The position numbers and the translations under genes are program-made. The notes under the pieces are model-generated. The model had not been told where the DNA came from, did no database searches, and saw only the letters and a program-made list of their open reading frames with translations. 30,761 bases of DNA, taken from Paenibacillaceae bacterium UBA6304. Lineage in GTDB: Bacteria; Bacillota; Bacilli; Paenibacillales; Paenibacillaceae. Positions 14,598 to 23,190 of this stretch are shown here, one piece after another. The first letter of the stretch is position 1. Each line of letters begins with the position of its first letter. The stretch covers positions 1 to 30,761 of the forward strand of contig DJTQ01000398.1 in assembly GCA_002439285.1 (NCBI GenBank), given 5' to 3'.

Positions 14598-15602
14598 TTA
14601 GTCCTCTTTTTCTGAATGAATTGTTAAATCTCCTGCAATTGGTGTCTCAACGATGTTCTTGATTACATCCAAATCCTCACTTTGCCCCAGCGCCCACATC
14701 AGTTTGGCCACAAGCGCTTCCGTATTCATATCTCCGGATAAAATTACGTCATATTGCGCTACCTTACGTCCCACCTCATACAGAAGCAGGTCTTCTCCCT
14801 CTTCCAGGCACTGCGTCGTGATGACGACCGCCATTCCCATTTCGGTCAGCTCTTGCACCTTCGGGAGCAAATTTCTGCCTGCAAAAGGTAAGCCGCCATT
14901 TCCGAAGCTCTCAATAATGACTCCTTTGTATAACCCTTTCAGACAATCAAACATCTCCGGCTTCATGCCCGGGTACAATTTCATCAAAAACACATCGCTG
15001 CTCAGGTTTGTATTCAGGGCTAAGGACGTCTCGGCTTGTCCAGGTTTCCATTGATATTTGACTTCATTCTTATTGATATAGGCGACATATGGATGGTTAA
15101 TGCTCTCAAACGCGTCATAGCTTTTTGTGCGCATTTTGACCGCCCGGGTTCCGAGAATCACTCTTCCGTAAAAAACGATATACCCCCCGCCGATCTCCTC
15201 GGAAGCGAACCGGAGGGCGTCGGAGACGTTCTTCCGCGCATCGGTCTTCTGGAAGCTGATCGGAACCTGAGAGCCGGTAAGGACCACCGGTTTATCCAGC
15301 CCCTGGAGCATATAGGACAAGGCCGACGAGGTATATGCAAGCGTATCTGTCCCGTGAGTGACCACAAATCCATCATAGTCGTCATAATATTTATAAACCG
15401 CCTCGGCGATGGTTACCCAATCCTCGGGCTGTAAGTTTGTGCTATCCTGGTTCATCAGGATTTTGCCGTCAATGTGGAGGCCGCTGGACGGCTCAGGCAA
15501 GTAGTTGAGCAACTCCTCGACCGACAGCCCCGGCACAAGTCCTTCATTTCCTTCCACCGATGCAATAGTTCCGCCCGTCGCCAGCAATAATATATTTTTC
15601 AT
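14598..15602 (-). CDS. ansA: Type I cytoplasmic L-asparaginase (334 aa)
   Basis: Hydrolyses L-asparagine to aspartate and ammonia. Both active-site threonine motifs are present: [11 protein letters not shown] (5-15) and [10 protein letters not shown] (81-90). Other family blocks are [20 protein letters not shown] and [15 protein letters not shown]. The length fits bacterial asparaginase, and there is no signal peptide. The start at 15602 is chosen because GAGAGG is 6 bases upstream and the protein then begins [11 protein letters not shown] as in relatives. An open extension upstream to 15740 runs into the palindromic element and should not be annotated as protein. First gene of ansA-aspA, divergent from the AnsR-type regulator, the same arrangement as in Bacillus subtilis. 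The promoter is likely between 15603 and 15680, partly built from repeat sequence. Confidence 0.95.
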   Translation of the reverse strand: MKNILLLATGGTIASVEGNEGLVPGLSVEELLNYLPEPSSGLHIDGKILMNQDSTNLQPEDWVTIAEAVYKYYDDYDGFVVTHGTDTLAYTSSALSYMLQGLDKPVVLTGSQVPISFQKTDARKNVSDALRFASEEIGGGYIVFYGRVILGTRAVKMRTKSYDAFESINHPYVAYINKNEVKYQWKPGQAETSLALNTNLSSDVFLMKLYPGMKPEMFDCLKGLYKGVIIESFGNGGLPFAGRNLLPKVQELTEMGMAVVITTQCLEEGEDLLLYEVGRKVAQYDVILSGDMNTEALVAKLMWALGQSEDLDVIKNIVETPIAGDLTIHSEKED

Positions 15603-15662
15603 TCGCAACCTCTCCATTACGGGATATTCATCAATTCCGCAAAACGCGTATTTATATAATAT

Positions 15663-15846
15663 AAGATGAACAACAGAATAGGATGAGGGCAAGGGAGTAA
15701 AATGATTCTGAAAAAGCATAGCGGTCGCCTTTGTTTCCAAATCCCCACTTCGGTCGACCCTTTAAAATTAAGGGATTTGGAAACAACAGCGATTGTAGGA
15801 ACATTTTACACACTTGTCTCTAACATCAATTTCAATAGTTCATCTT
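15663..15846. repeat. Palindromic element copy E, full length, opposite orientation (core 15682-15827)
   Basis: Outer arms AAGATGAAC (15663-15671) and GTTCATCTT (15838-15846) enclose the core. The core left end GATGAGGGCAAGGGAGTAAA is the inverse of the right ends of copies A-D. The core right end, inverted, reads GATGTTAGAGACAAGTGTG, then TAAAATGTTCC and ATCGCTGTTG, the left-end type. Inner arms TTTCCAAATCCC and GGGATTTGGAAA pair perfectly. It occupies most of the ansA/ansR divergent control region. Confidence 0.88.
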
Positions 15847-15953
15847 ATATAGTAATTATAAAATTATATTTGGGGAAATCAAGATTTTGTTCTCGATTCG
15901 CGTACATTTATGCTATGATAGGGCTACTATTAATGAACATGGAGTTTGAGAGC

Positions 15954-16310
15954 ATGCTAGAACATTTATCAGATTTGCGAAAAGAGCGAAAATGGTCCTT
16001 GCAGGAAACCGCCGACCAGCTAGGCATCGCGAAAAGCACTTACGCCGGATACGAAACCGGGTACCGCGAACCATCTCTCCAATCTTTGCTGCAAATGGCC
16101 GACTTATTCGAGACAACAGTAGATTATATTCTGGGGAGAACGGAAGAGAAGCCCTACCCCCATACCCAAGAGATAACGAAATACATGCATGGCGCTACCG
16201 ACCTTGAAATCACGATCGACGGCGAACCGCTGACAACCGATGAAATGATAGAATTTGTGGCTTTTGTAAGGATGAAAAGAGAGTTGAAGGCGCAAGGAGA
16301 GGAACATTGA
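15954..16310 (+). CDS. ansR: AnsR-type XRE-family regulator (118 aa)
   Basis: Residues 1-60 form a Cro/C1-type helix-turn-helix (LSDLRKERKWSLQETADQLG, IAKSTYAGYETGYREPSLQS, then LLQMADLFETTVDYILGRTE). The C-terminal half is short and acidic (DLEITIDGEPLTTDEMIEFV, AFVRMKRELKAQGEEH). Size and position, divergent from ansA-aspA, match AnsR of B. subtilis, which represses ansAB until aspartate accumulates; this assignment rests mainly on synteny. The ATG at 15954 has GGAG 9 bases upstream; ATGs at 15933 and 15939 are in frame but lack a ribosome site. A repeat element lies in the 350-base control region, so operator spacing may differ from relatives. A terminator follows at 16360. Confidence 0.82.
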   Translation: MLEHLSDLRKERKWSLQETADQLGIAKSTYAGYETGYREPSLQSLLQMADLFETTVDYILGRTEEKPYPHTQEITKYMHGATDLEITIDGEPLTTDEMIEFVAFVRMKRELKAQGEEH

Positions 16311-16359
16311 CCGAGGAGAGTGACGTACAGGAGTTCTTCAGGGTCATCCTAATACTAGT

Positions 16360-16406
16360 AAAAAGGCTCCCTTCACCATGCCGGTGGAGAGAGCCTTTCC
16401 TTTTCC
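16360..16406. terminator. Bidirectional terminator between ansR and the lipoprotein gene
   Basis: AAAGGCTCC (16362-16370) pairs with GGAGAGAGCCTTT-type sequence ending at 16398, extended by TTCACC/GGTG. T-rich DNA follows on the plus strand, and a TTTTT run follows on the minus strand. It serves two convergent genes. Confidence 0.82.
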
Positions 16407-16421
16407 TTTTCTTACTTTACT

Positions 16422-16922
16422 TTATTCCAATCTCGCTTGCGCTTTGGTCAACAGCTTCCCCTTATGGAATGAGAACACCGCGTTGGCGCCGGAATCCCCG
16501 GCTCCCATATAAGAGTAAACGACCATATCTTCCGCTTCGCTAACCGCCTCGCCGTCTCCGCCGAGAATCTCGGACACTTCCTTGTAGGTCATGCCTACTT
16601 CCGTTTTTTCGTATTGTTCCAAAGTAATATGTACGCCATCTCCATTGTCGGATGGCCCATTGTCTACAGGTACGGACACATTTGAAATATCTCCGCCGCC
16701 TTTAGAAATATCAGCCTTCGCGGCATTCGCGGGGGGCCCGTTCGGTTTCATGCCCGCCACTTCCTGCTCCATTGCAGTCAATTGCTGCTCCAGTTCGGCA
16801 ACCTTCTCGTTCAAGCGGTCATAATCCGCCTGCGACGGTCCCGAAGATCCACATGCCGCAAGCATAAACAGCGTTAGCAGCAAGAATGGGACGCCAAACC
16901 ATACACGCATCCTTTGTGTCAC
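16422..16922 (-). CDS. DUF3862-type lipoprotein (166 aa)
   Basis: A secreted lipid-anchored protein. The N-terminus is a signal peptide (TQRMRVWFGVPFLLLTLFM) ending in the lipobox LAAC, so the mature protein starts at Cys of CGSSGPSQ. A coiled-coil segment follows (DYDRLNEKVAELEQQLTAME), then a Gly/Pro/Asn-rich linker. The C-terminal 70 residues (ITLEQYEKTEVGMTYKEVSE, ILGGDGEAVSE, VYSYMGAGDSGANAVFSFHK) have the SmpA/BLIP-like pattern of DUF3862. The GTG start at 16922 is chosen because GGAGG is 8 bases upstream; the ATG four codons later has no proper ribosome site. An upstream extension is not supported. Its role at the cell surface is unknown. Confidence 0.85.
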   Translation of the reverse strand: MTQRMRVWFGVPFLLLTLFMLAACGSSGPSQADYDRLNEKVAELEQQLTAMEQEVAGMKPNGPPANAAKADISKGGGDISNVSVPVDNGPSDNGDGVHITLEQYEKTEVGMTYKEVSEILGGDGEAVSEAEDMVVYSYMGAGDSGANAVFSFHKGKLLTKAQARLE

Positions 16923-17051
16923 GAAATAAACCTCCAGTATGATAAATTTTAACATTAACAATTTTAGATAGTTTACCACACCAGAGTTTTGACTGTAACT
17001 GCGACTTTAGCTCTGGACCGATAGACTTAGATGCGAAAATGAGATTGCCGC

Positions 17052-17080
17052 TTGAGTATTGTTTCACTTTGAGATAATAT
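17052..17080 (+). promoter_or_regulatory. Promoter of the glyS T-box transcript
   Basis: TTGAGT (17052-17057), a 17-base spacer, then TAATAT (17075-17080). Transcription should start near 17087, just before the T-box stem I. Confidence 0.7.
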
Positions 17081-17089
17081 TACTGCAAA

Positions 17090-17314
17090 GAAGGATACTG
17101 GCCGTGATGGACAATAGTACTTGATCGTCTTGCTTCTCAGCGATCCGGGGATAGTGAGAGCCCGGAAGAAGCGTCAAGGAAAAGGCAGTCCGGAGCCGGA
17201 GCATCGGAAAAAAGAGGGCGATCCCGCAGGGGGCCGTCAACTAGGGTGGAACCGCGGGTGCATACAGCTCTCGTCCCTAGGCATCGTTAGGATGCCTTTG
17301 TGACGGGGGCTTTT
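17090..17314 (+). ncRNA. Glycine T-box riboswitch leader
   Basis: Regulates glyS by reading tRNA-Gly charging. Stem I begins near 17095 and contains AGTACTT (17119-17125) and the distal-loop pattern AGCGATCCGGGGATAGTGAG. The likely specifier codon is GGC at 17184-17186, in AAAAGGCAGT, at the place it occupies in known glyQS leaders. The T-box sequence AGGGTGGAACCGCG is at 17243-17256 and forms an antiterminator with TCCCT near 17274-17278. The competing terminator (17266-17314) pairs AGCTCTCGTC with GACGGGGGCT, contains an inner AGGCATC/GATGCCT hairpin, and is followed by TTTT. Uncharged tRNA-Gly stabilises the antiterminator and lets transcription continue. Confidence 0.95.
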
Positions 17315-17374
17315 ATTATAGTTCCCGGTGTCGGGGTATCGCAGGAACTTCAATATACTAAGGAGAGATCAATC

Positions 17375-18766
17375 ATGAGCAGCAGTACCAAAACTATGGA
17401 TCAAGTGGTCGCGTTGGCCAAGCATCGCGGATTTATTTTTCCGGGATCGGAAATTTACGGCGGTCTGGCGAATACTTGGGATTACGGCCCGCTCGGCGTA
17501 GAACTGAAGAACAACATTAAGCGCGCCTGGTGGAAAAAATTTATTCAGGAGTCCCCTTACAACGTCGGACTGGACGCGGCGATTCTGATGAACCCGCGGG
17601 CTTGGGTCGCTTCGGGCCATGTCGGCAACTTCAACGATCCGATGATCGACTGCAAACAGTGCAAAGCGCGCCATCGCGCGGATAAAATTATCGAGAACGC
17701 CCTTGACGCGAAGGGGATCGAAATGGTCGTCGACGGCCTGTCGTTCGACCAGATGAAAGCCCTGATCGACGAGCACGAAATCGCTTGTCCGGATTGCGGA
17801 AGCCGCGATTTTACGGATATTCGCCAATTCAACCTCATGTTCAAAACGTTCCAAGGGGTTACGGAGTCCAGCACCAACGAGATTTATCTGCGTCCGGAAA
17901 CGGCGCAAGGTATCTTCGTTAACTTTAAAAATGTACAGCGCACCATGCGGAAGAAAATGCCGTTCGGCATCGGCCAAATCGGCAAGAGCTTCCGGAACGA
18001 GATCACCCCGGGCAACTTTACGTTCCGGACTCGCGAATTCGAGCAAATGGAGCTTGAATTCTTCTGCAAACCGGGCGAGGACCTCAAATGGTTTGAGTAT
18101 TGGCGCGCTTTCTGCCGCGACTGGCTCTTGTCGCTCGGCATGAATGAAGAGAATATGCGGTTGCGGGATCACTCGGAAGATGAATTGTCCCACTACAGTA
18201 ACGCTACGACCGACATCGAGTATCGCTTCCCGTTCGGTTGGGGCGAGCTGTGGGGCATTGCGGACCGGACCGATTATGACTTGAAGCAGCATGCGGAGCA
18301 TTCCGGCGAAGACTTCAACTATATCGATCAGGAATCGGGCGAACGCTATGTTCCTTATTGCATTGAGCCATCGCTCGGAGCGGATCGCGTAACGTTGGCC
18401 TTCCTTGTGGATGCCTACGAAGAGCAGCAGCTTGAGGGTGACGACAGCCGGACTGTGCTTCGTCTTCACCCGGCGCTCGCACCGTTCAAAGCGGCCATCT
18501 TCCCGCTGTCGAAGAAACTTAACGACGGTGCTCAACGCGTGTTTGCGGACTTAACCTCCGACTTCATGGTCGACTATGACGATACCGGCTCCATCGGTAA
18601 ACGGTACCGCCGCCATGACGAGATCGGCACGCCGTATTGCATCACCTACGACTTCGAATCCGAAACCGACGGCCAAGTCACCGTACGCGACCGCGACTCC
18701 ATGACCCAAGTGCGGATGCCGATTGCCGATCTGAAGCAATTCCTGAGCGATCGGATTAAGTTTTAA
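17375..18766 (+). CDS. glyS: Glycine--tRNA ligase, single-chain homodimeric type (463 aa)
   Basis: A class II aminoacyl-tRNA synthetase that charges tRNA-Gly. It opens with [20 protein letters not shown] and [20 protein letters not shown], diagnostic of the alpha-2 (eukaryote-like) GlyRS. A zinc-like cysteine pair set is visible ([22 protein letters not shown]). Motif 2 is [20 protein letters not shown]; motif 3 is [12 protein letters not shown]. The C-terminal anticodon-binding domain is [20 protein letters not shown] through [20 protein letters not shown]. The ATG at 17375 has AAGGAG 9 bases upstream; an in-frame ATG at 17300 lies inside the T-box terminator and is not used. Transcription is under the T-box above and ends at 18814-18848. 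The length is normal. Confidence 0.98.
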   Translation: MSSSTKTMDQVVALAKHRGFIFPGSEIYGGLANTWDYGPLGVELKNNIKRAWWKKFIQESPYNVGLDAAILMNPRAWVASGHVGNFNDPMIDCKQCKARHRADKIIENALDAKGIEMVVDGLSFDQMKALIDEHEIACPDCGSRDFTDIRQFNLMFKTFQGVTESSTNEIYLRPETAQGIFVNFKNVQRTMRKKMPFGIGQIGKSFRNEITPGNFTFRTREFEQMELEFFCKPGEDLKWFEYWRAFCRDWLLSLGMNEENMRLRDHSEDELSHYSNATTDIEYRFPFGWGELWGIADRTDYDLKQHAEHSGEDFNYIDQESGERYVPYCIEPSLGADRVTLAFLVDAYEEQQLEGDDSRTVLRLHPALAPFKAAIFPLSKKLNDGAQRVFADLTSDFMVDYDDTGSIGKRYRRHDEIGTPYCITYDFESETDGQVTVRDRDSMTQVRMPIADLKQFLSDRIKF

Positions 18767-18813
18767 GGCGATTACAGTTAAATAAGTTTGCTGTCACTTA
18801 TAACGGCAAGTAT

Positions 18814-18848
18814 AAGGGCCATCCTTTTGCAGGATGGCCCTTTTCTTT
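18814..18848 (+). terminator. Intrinsic terminator of glyS
   Basis: An 11-bp perfect stem AAGGGCCATCC/GGATGGCCCTT with a 7-base loop, then TTCTTTTT. It also faces the end of the convergent MerR gene. Confidence 0.93.
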
Positions 18849-18864
18849 TTGCGGATATGATTCT

Positions 18865-19314
18865 TCATGCCTTAAGAACAGAAGGCGAGTAAAATACGTC
18901 ACCATGCATATGCTGAATTCTGCTCCAGTTAACGGGATTGGTCGTGTCCAGGGAACGGTGCTCCATAATGGCTTGATATAGGTCCGTCTTCTCCTCCAAG
19001 TGGGCCATGTGCCGTTTGGCTTCTTCAAGCTTCATGCGTGCCGATTCTTTATGCTCCATCATAAGTGCGTAGCGTTGCGGAATGGTCGAATCCCCTTCGA
19101 GGCATAAATCAACGTATACTTTAATGGCTTCAATCGGCATCCCGGATTGTTTGAGGCATTTGACACCATGAAGCCAGTTGATCGATTCCTCGTCGAACAT
19201 CCGGATATTATTCTCATTGCGCTGTACGCTTGGCACTAGACCTTTATCCGTGTAAAAGCGTATGGCATGCTCGGTGAGTCCCGTAATCTGAGCGGCCTCT
19301 TTGACCGTATACAT
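18865..19314 (-). CDS. MerR-family transcriptional regulator (149 aa)
   Basis: Residues 1-70 form a MerR DNA-binding domain (MYTVKEAAQITGLTEHAIRF, YTDKGLVPSVQRNENNIRMF, WLHGVKCLKQSGMPIEAIKV). Residues 75-120 form the long dimerisation helix (ALMMEHKESARMKLEEAKRH, MAHLEEKTDLYQAIMEH). The tail is short and has no Cys cluster for metals, so an electrophile or other small-molecule signal is more likely, as for AdhR-type members. The ATG has GAGGAGG 7 bases upstream. Divergent from an aldo-keto reductase gene whose promoter carries a MerR dyad; it almost certainly activates that gene. A small promoter overlap could give autoregulation. Confidence 0.92.
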   Translation of the reverse strand: MYTVKEAAQITGLTEHAIRFYTDKGLVPSVQRNENNIRMFDEESINWLHGVKCLKQSGMPIEAIKVYVDLCLEGDSTIPQRYALMMEHKESARMKLEEAKRHMAHLEEKTDLYQAIMEHRSLDTTNPVNWSRIQHMHGDVFYSPSVLKA

Positions 19315-19351
19315 GTGAATTCCTCCTCGGGAAATAATTGTTTAAGACGTC

Positions 19352-19382
19352 TTGACTTCGTGTAACACGAAGGTCCTAAGCT
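19352..19382 (+). promoter_or_regulatory. MerR-type promoter with dyad operator, driving the aldo-keto reductase
   Basis: TTGACT (-35, 19352-19357) and TAAGCT (-10, 19377-19382) are 19 bases apart, the over-long spacer typical of MerR-activated promoters. The spacer holds the palindrome TTCGTGTAACACGAA (19357-19371), perfect about its central base. Confidence 0.9.
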
Positions 19383-19488
19383 TATTGTAATGCAACTCGG
19401 CTATATGCGGAATCCCTCTCCGCTGTACCGATCCCTCGGGATTCGCGGCCGTTTGCCATTACACATTTAAACTATAGGAGGAATTACC

Positions 19489-20340
<852 letters not shown>

Positions 20341-20367
20341 ACCTGGATTGAATCCCATATGTAAGAA

Positions 20368-20407
20368 AGGACAGGGCCGGTCGCCCCTGTCCTCTCTTTG
20401 TTTTTTT
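20368..20407 (+). terminator. Intrinsic terminator of the aldo-keto reductase gene
   Basis: AGGACAGGG (20368-20376) pairs with CCCTGTCCT (20385-20393), followed by CTCTTTG and seven T. Confidence 0.9.
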
Positions 20408-20498
20408 AGTCTCGATACTTAAACTTATACTTTGTATATTAATCGATATAGACAAGACCTTACTCATGAGATGAGCTGATTAAGTCCGGTTTAACATA

Positions 20499-21035
20499 CT
20501 AATCATTTGGATTAAGAATCGCGAGTATTTGATGATCTTCCCATTTTCCATTGATATTAACATTCTGTCGAGCGACACCTTCTTTTTGGAAACCGGCCTT
20601 CTCTAGCACCCGAATTGAAGCGATATTATGCGTCATTGCTCCAGCTTCGATTCGGTGTAATTTCAATTGATTAAAGCCATAGTCGACGGCAAGCCGAACG
20701 GCTTCTGTCGTATAGCCTTTACCGTTATGTTGTTGAGCTAAGTCATAACCGATAAGCGCACTTTGCAGAGGGCCCCGCCTTACTTGAAAAAGGCTAACCG
20801 TACCCACTAACCTATTGTCGTCGTTCGTAAAGATGCCGAAATCGTATGCTTGGTCATTTTGCCAAGCTTCGGCTGACTTTTGAATACGCTTGAGCTGGCT
20901 TTCCATCGTATAAAAGTCCGGAGTTCGCGTCGGTGCATAGCGTTCGAAAAAATCGCGATTCTCCTGCTGAAACTCGAGCAGTCCCGACGCATCATCGGCG
21001 GTTATTTCCCTAATGTGGATGTTATCACTTCTCAT
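20499..21035 (-). CDS. GNAT N-acetyltransferase, RimJ/RimL type (178 aa)
   Basis: Transfers acetyl from acetyl-CoA to an amino group; relatives modify ribosomal-protein N-termini or small molecules. The fold runs from IHIREITADDASGLLEFQQE through LVGTVSLFQVRRGPLQSALI. The acetyl-CoA motif A is GYDLAQQHNGKGYTTEAVRL (Q/R-x-x-G-x-G/A form), followed by LKLHRIEAGAMTHNIASIRV and LEKAGFQKEGVARQN, diagnostic of the RimJ/RimL (YjcK-like) branch. The start codon overlaps the upstream small gene by 4 bases (ATGA), so the two are translationally coupled. The substrate is unknown. A decayed acetyltransferase of similar type lies just upstream. Confidence 0.92.
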   Translation of the reverse strand: MRSDNIHIREITADDASGLLEFQQENRDFFERYAPTRTPDFYTMESQLKRIQKSAEAWQNDQAYDFGIFTNDDNRLVGTVSLFQVRRGPLQSALIGYDLAQQHNGKGYTTEAVRLAVDYGFNQLKLHRIEAGAMTHNIASIRVLEKAGFQKEGVARQNVNINGKWEDHQILAILNPND

Positions 21036-21316
21036 CGTAAGCCCCCCTCTTGCCGTTTCAACTTATCAATATATTCTTTGCCTTCCAGCAGAGTAAGCCC
21101 CAAGGTTTCTCTTACCTTTTTAATTGCTTTAATATCTTCGCCCTCTTTGATTAACTTGCGTAGTTCATCATTTATGGGGTATTCCGGTAGTCCCGATTGC
21201 TGAGTTAACTGGTTTATCGTATATTGCATTCCTTTTATGCGGCCTTCTAATTTCCCCACTTTAGTGGTTAAGCTGATTATTATAACAAAAGAAATGAAGA
21301 TGAGAATGTATTCCAT
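21032..21316 (-). CDS. Membrane-anchored protein with L7/L12-like C-terminal segment (94 aa)
   Basis: Residues 1-19 (MEYILIFISFVIIISLTTKV) form one transmembrane helix. Residues 20-45 form a short amphipathic or coiled-coil stretch (GKLEGRIKGMQYTINQLTQQ). Residues 50-90 (DELRKLIKEGEDIKAIKKVR, ETLGLTLLEGKEYIDKLK) resemble the first helices of the ribosomal L7/L12 C-terminal domain (I.avK.vRe.tGLgLkEAKd.V). Small proteins of this kind are often annotated as L7/L12, but the membrane anchor makes a ribosomal role unlikely. AGGAGG lies 10 bases before the ATG. Coupled to the downstream acetyltransferase by a 4-base overlap. The function is unknown. Confidence 0.8.
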   Translation of the reverse strand: MEYILIFISFVIIISLTTKVGKLEGRIKGMQYTINQLTQQSGLPEYPINDELRKLIKEGEDIKAIKKVRETLGLTLLEGKEYIDKLKRQEGGLR

Positions 21317-21340
21317 TTTCTATCAACCTCCTAACCTTAT

Positions 21341-21556
21341 TTAATCCCCACGACAGGTACCTTCATAGGTCATGCCTAAGCGGCTCATTACTTACTCCCC
21401 CAATAATATCTGCTTAATGTATAGCCCAGTTCCCCACTTTTATTATGTTCATGTACCCTGAACTCGATCGTGCCAATCAATTTAAATCTTTATGCTGGTC
21501 ATATGTGAACCGCGTAGTTTCCAGTGCTTAATCATTAAAAAATTCGTATTACTCAT
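21341..21556 (-). pseudogene. Decayed GNAT acetyltransferase remnant
   Basis: A start with a good ribosome site (GGGAGG, 5 bases before the ATG at 21556) opens only a 24-codon frame (MSNTNFLMIKHWKLRGSHMT, SIKI, stop). Next, another frame reads LIGTIEFRVHEHNKSGELGY then TLSRYYWGSK, stop, clearly the central part of an acetyltransferase including the GYTLS..YWG start of motif A. A last piece reads MSRLGMTYEGTCRGD, the C-terminal motif. Most of motif A and the middle are missing. It has no function as a protein; it is the largest content of the stretch 21317-21695. Confidence 0.72.
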
Positions 21557-21650
21557 GGTTGCCTCCCACTGCATGATGTTTACCAAATATAGTAGCATAC
21601 TTCAACTAGGATAAAACAGAGTTTAAGTTGGGCTTGACCCATTGTCCGGA

Positions 21651-21690
21651 ATAAACAAATCCCCTCCCGCCAATATGGCGAAAGGGGGTT
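21651..21690 (-). terminator. Intrinsic terminator after the 70-aa gene
   Basis: On the minus strand AACCCCCTTTCGCC pairs with GGCGGGAGGGGATT around ATATT, then TGTTTATT. It begins 5 bases after the stop codon. Confidence 0.82.
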
Positions 21691-21695
21691 ATTTA

Positions 21696-21908
21696 TTACG
21701 CCTTCGGTTTGATCGGCACTAATAGATCCAGTTGCATGCTGTCATCCATTCCTTCATAGCCCAAATGATACTGATTGATGTAATTTAAATGTTCTTCCAG
21801 GCACCCATGCATGGAATCGGAGTCGCCCCAGTTCGCTTCATACTCGTTACTATTCTCGACCCATTCGGTCAGCCAGCTCCATTCCTCAAAATTTCCCATG
21901 GGGGTCAT
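21696..21908 (-). CDS. Small hypothetical acidic protein, possibly the tail of a frameshifted gene (70 aa)
   Basis: Not recognised. Sequence begins MTPMGNFEEWSWLTEWVENS and ends MQLDLLVPIKPKA; rich in Trp, Glu and Asp. The ending LDLLVPIK recalls the final strand of GyrI-like effector-binding domains, a weak hint. The ATG lacks a ribosome site, and the same frame stays open upstream (PLSISRNPAAHMTPMGNFEE) to a stop near 21952 with no normal start. Another frame upstream (21886-22056) also reads like protein. This suggests a gene broken by a frameshift rather than an intact small gene. A terminator follows directly, so the transcript end is real. Confidence 0.45.
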   Translation of the reverse strand: MTPMGNFEEWSWLTEWVENSNEYEANWGDSDSMHGCLEEHLNYINQYHLGYEGMDDSMQLDLLVPIKPKA

Positions 21909-22056
21909 ATGGGCGGCTGGATTTCGCGAAATCGACAGAGGTAGCAGTTACATCATCGACGGACGAAGTAATCACATGGCAGCTCAGATGGGTCGTTTTC
22001 TTCCCCGGCGTAGAGTAGCTATGATCATGGAACGCATCTCGCGCCCCAAAGAACAT
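21886..22056 (-). other. Possible upstream piece of a broken gene
   Basis: A 56-codon frame (MFFGARDAFHDHSYSTPGKK, then TTHLSCHVITSSVDDVTATS, VDFAKSSRPYDPHGKF) that overlaps the 70-aa frame by 23 bases. There is no ribosome site. Composition is protein-like but no family was recognised. It may be the N-terminal part of the same ancestral gene. Confidence 0.25.
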
Positions 22057-22083
22057 TGAGGGACCAAACTTAAGGAATATTCC

Positions 22084-23190
22084 CTACTCCCTTTCTACCT
22101 CCCCCTCCAATTCAAAAATCAACTCATTCGCCATCCGCTTGTTCAGCTCATACGTCTTGAACTTCCCCGCTTCAGCGGACAATTTCTTGATGGTCTCAAT
22201 TTGACTGTCCGTCGGAGGCTGACGTTCAATCAAGCCTTCGTAGTTCTGATAAGCGACCTTCAGCGCGGTTTCCGGGGAGAGTAAGTCGATGATTTCATAG
22301 AGTGCTTTGGCCGCGAGTTCTTTCGACAAGCCGAATCCCGCATCGGTGGACAGCATGAACCGGTCCGGGTATTCCTCCATCAAAGGAACGAAATCCTCCA
22401 GTTTGTTCGTGCTTCCGCTATTGTAGGCCGTAAACCCGGCAAAAAAATCGATATATACGTTGGGATGTTTGCTTAACAGGGATTCGATATTTTCCGGAGA
22501 ATTATAAGCATTGGCATGCCCGAAAATAATGACCGTGTCCGGATGGTGTTCCAGGGCTTCTTCCAAATGTGCGATCGGCGCGCCGTTAGGGGGGTCAATA
22601 TGCAGGAGAACCGGGACGTGATATTGGGCCGCAAGATCATAAATTTGTGGAAAATTACCGTCATTCGGGTGCTCGGACTTCCACGGCAGTCTCGACACGG
22701 TTTCCGAGTACGTCGAAGCCGCCGCCACCTCTCCGATGTTCAAATAACCCTTCTCCAGATTGTCCCGGACGATGGACACGCCCTCCTCCTCATAAATTGG
22801 AAATCCCGCAAAGGAGGGATACACGTTCGCAGGCGCCTTGCGATATTCTTCCCAGGCCAACTGATCCGTGTACTTGGCGCTCGGCTCCGAGATGCTTCCG
22901 AATAGCACGAGACGGTCGATTCCGAACTCTCTCCACATCTCAATAGCGACCGGGTTGGCCGCATCATGGTTATGGATGTCGATGATCGTGAGATCGCGGT
23001 ATGTCTCGTAGAGTTCCTTACTAGAATCCTTGTTATTTCGGATCTTCTCGATGAATGCAATCTCATCTTTAGGGGTGTACTCAGTCAAAGGCTTAATAAT
23101 TACTTCAGTTTGCTTCGGTGCGCATCCTGATAGTGTGACTGCTGCGAGAGCCAGCGCGCAAATCCCATAATACCGCAGCGTTAGAGACAT
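22084..23190 (-). CDS. Lipoprotein amidohydrolase, TIM-barrel metal-dependent (368 aa)
   Basis: The N-terminus is a lipoprotein signal peptide (SLTLRYYGICALALAAVTLS) with lipobox LSGC, so the enzyme is anchored outside the membrane. Residues 35-70 are charged. The amidohydrolase-2-like barrel shows the metal ligands: HxH in LTIIDIHNHDAANP, His in VPVLLHIDPPNGAP, His in VIIFGHANAYNSPE, and Asp in RFMLSTDAGFG. The substrate is unknown; relatives cleave C-N or C-C bonds of small organic molecules. The ATG at 23190 is selected because GGAGG is 8 bases upstream; an earlier ATG at 23214 lacks a ribosome site. The tail (ERQPPTDSQIETIKKLSAEA) is helical. No partner genes are adjacent. Confidence 0.87.
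   Translation of the reverse strand: MSLTLRYYGICALALAAVTLSGCAPKQTEVIIKPLTEYTPKDEIAFIEKIRNNKDSSKELYETYRDLTIIDIHNHDAANPVAIEMWREFGIDRLVLFGSISEPSAKYTDQLAWEEYRKAPANVYPSFAGFPIYEEEGVSIVRDNLEKGYLNIGEVAAASTYSETVSRLPWKSEHPNDGNFPQIYDLAAQYHVPVLLHIDPPNGAPIAHLEEALEHHPDTVIIFGHANAYNSPENIESLLSKHPNVYIDFFAGFTAYNSGSTNKLEDFVPLMEEYPDRFMLSTDAGFGLSKELAAKALYEIIDLLSPETALKVAYQNYEGLIERQPPTDSQIETIKKLSAEAGKFKTYELNKRMANELIFELEGEVERE

Noticed and set aside
13809..14615. Open frame of 268 codons on the plus strand
   Set aside because: Antisense to aspA, with histidine- and arginine-rich shadow composition.
15603..15740. N-terminal extension of asparaginase by 46 codons
   Set aside because: The extension is translated repeat-element and promoter sequence. 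The ribosome site and the family N-terminus support the start at 15602.
17121..17374. Small frames and an upstream ATG (17300) before glyS
   Set aside because: They lie inside the T-box riboswitch and its terminator.
17369..18535. Open frame of 388 codons on the minus strand
   Set aside because: Antisense shadow of glyS; codon bias of the real gene leaves the opposite strand open.
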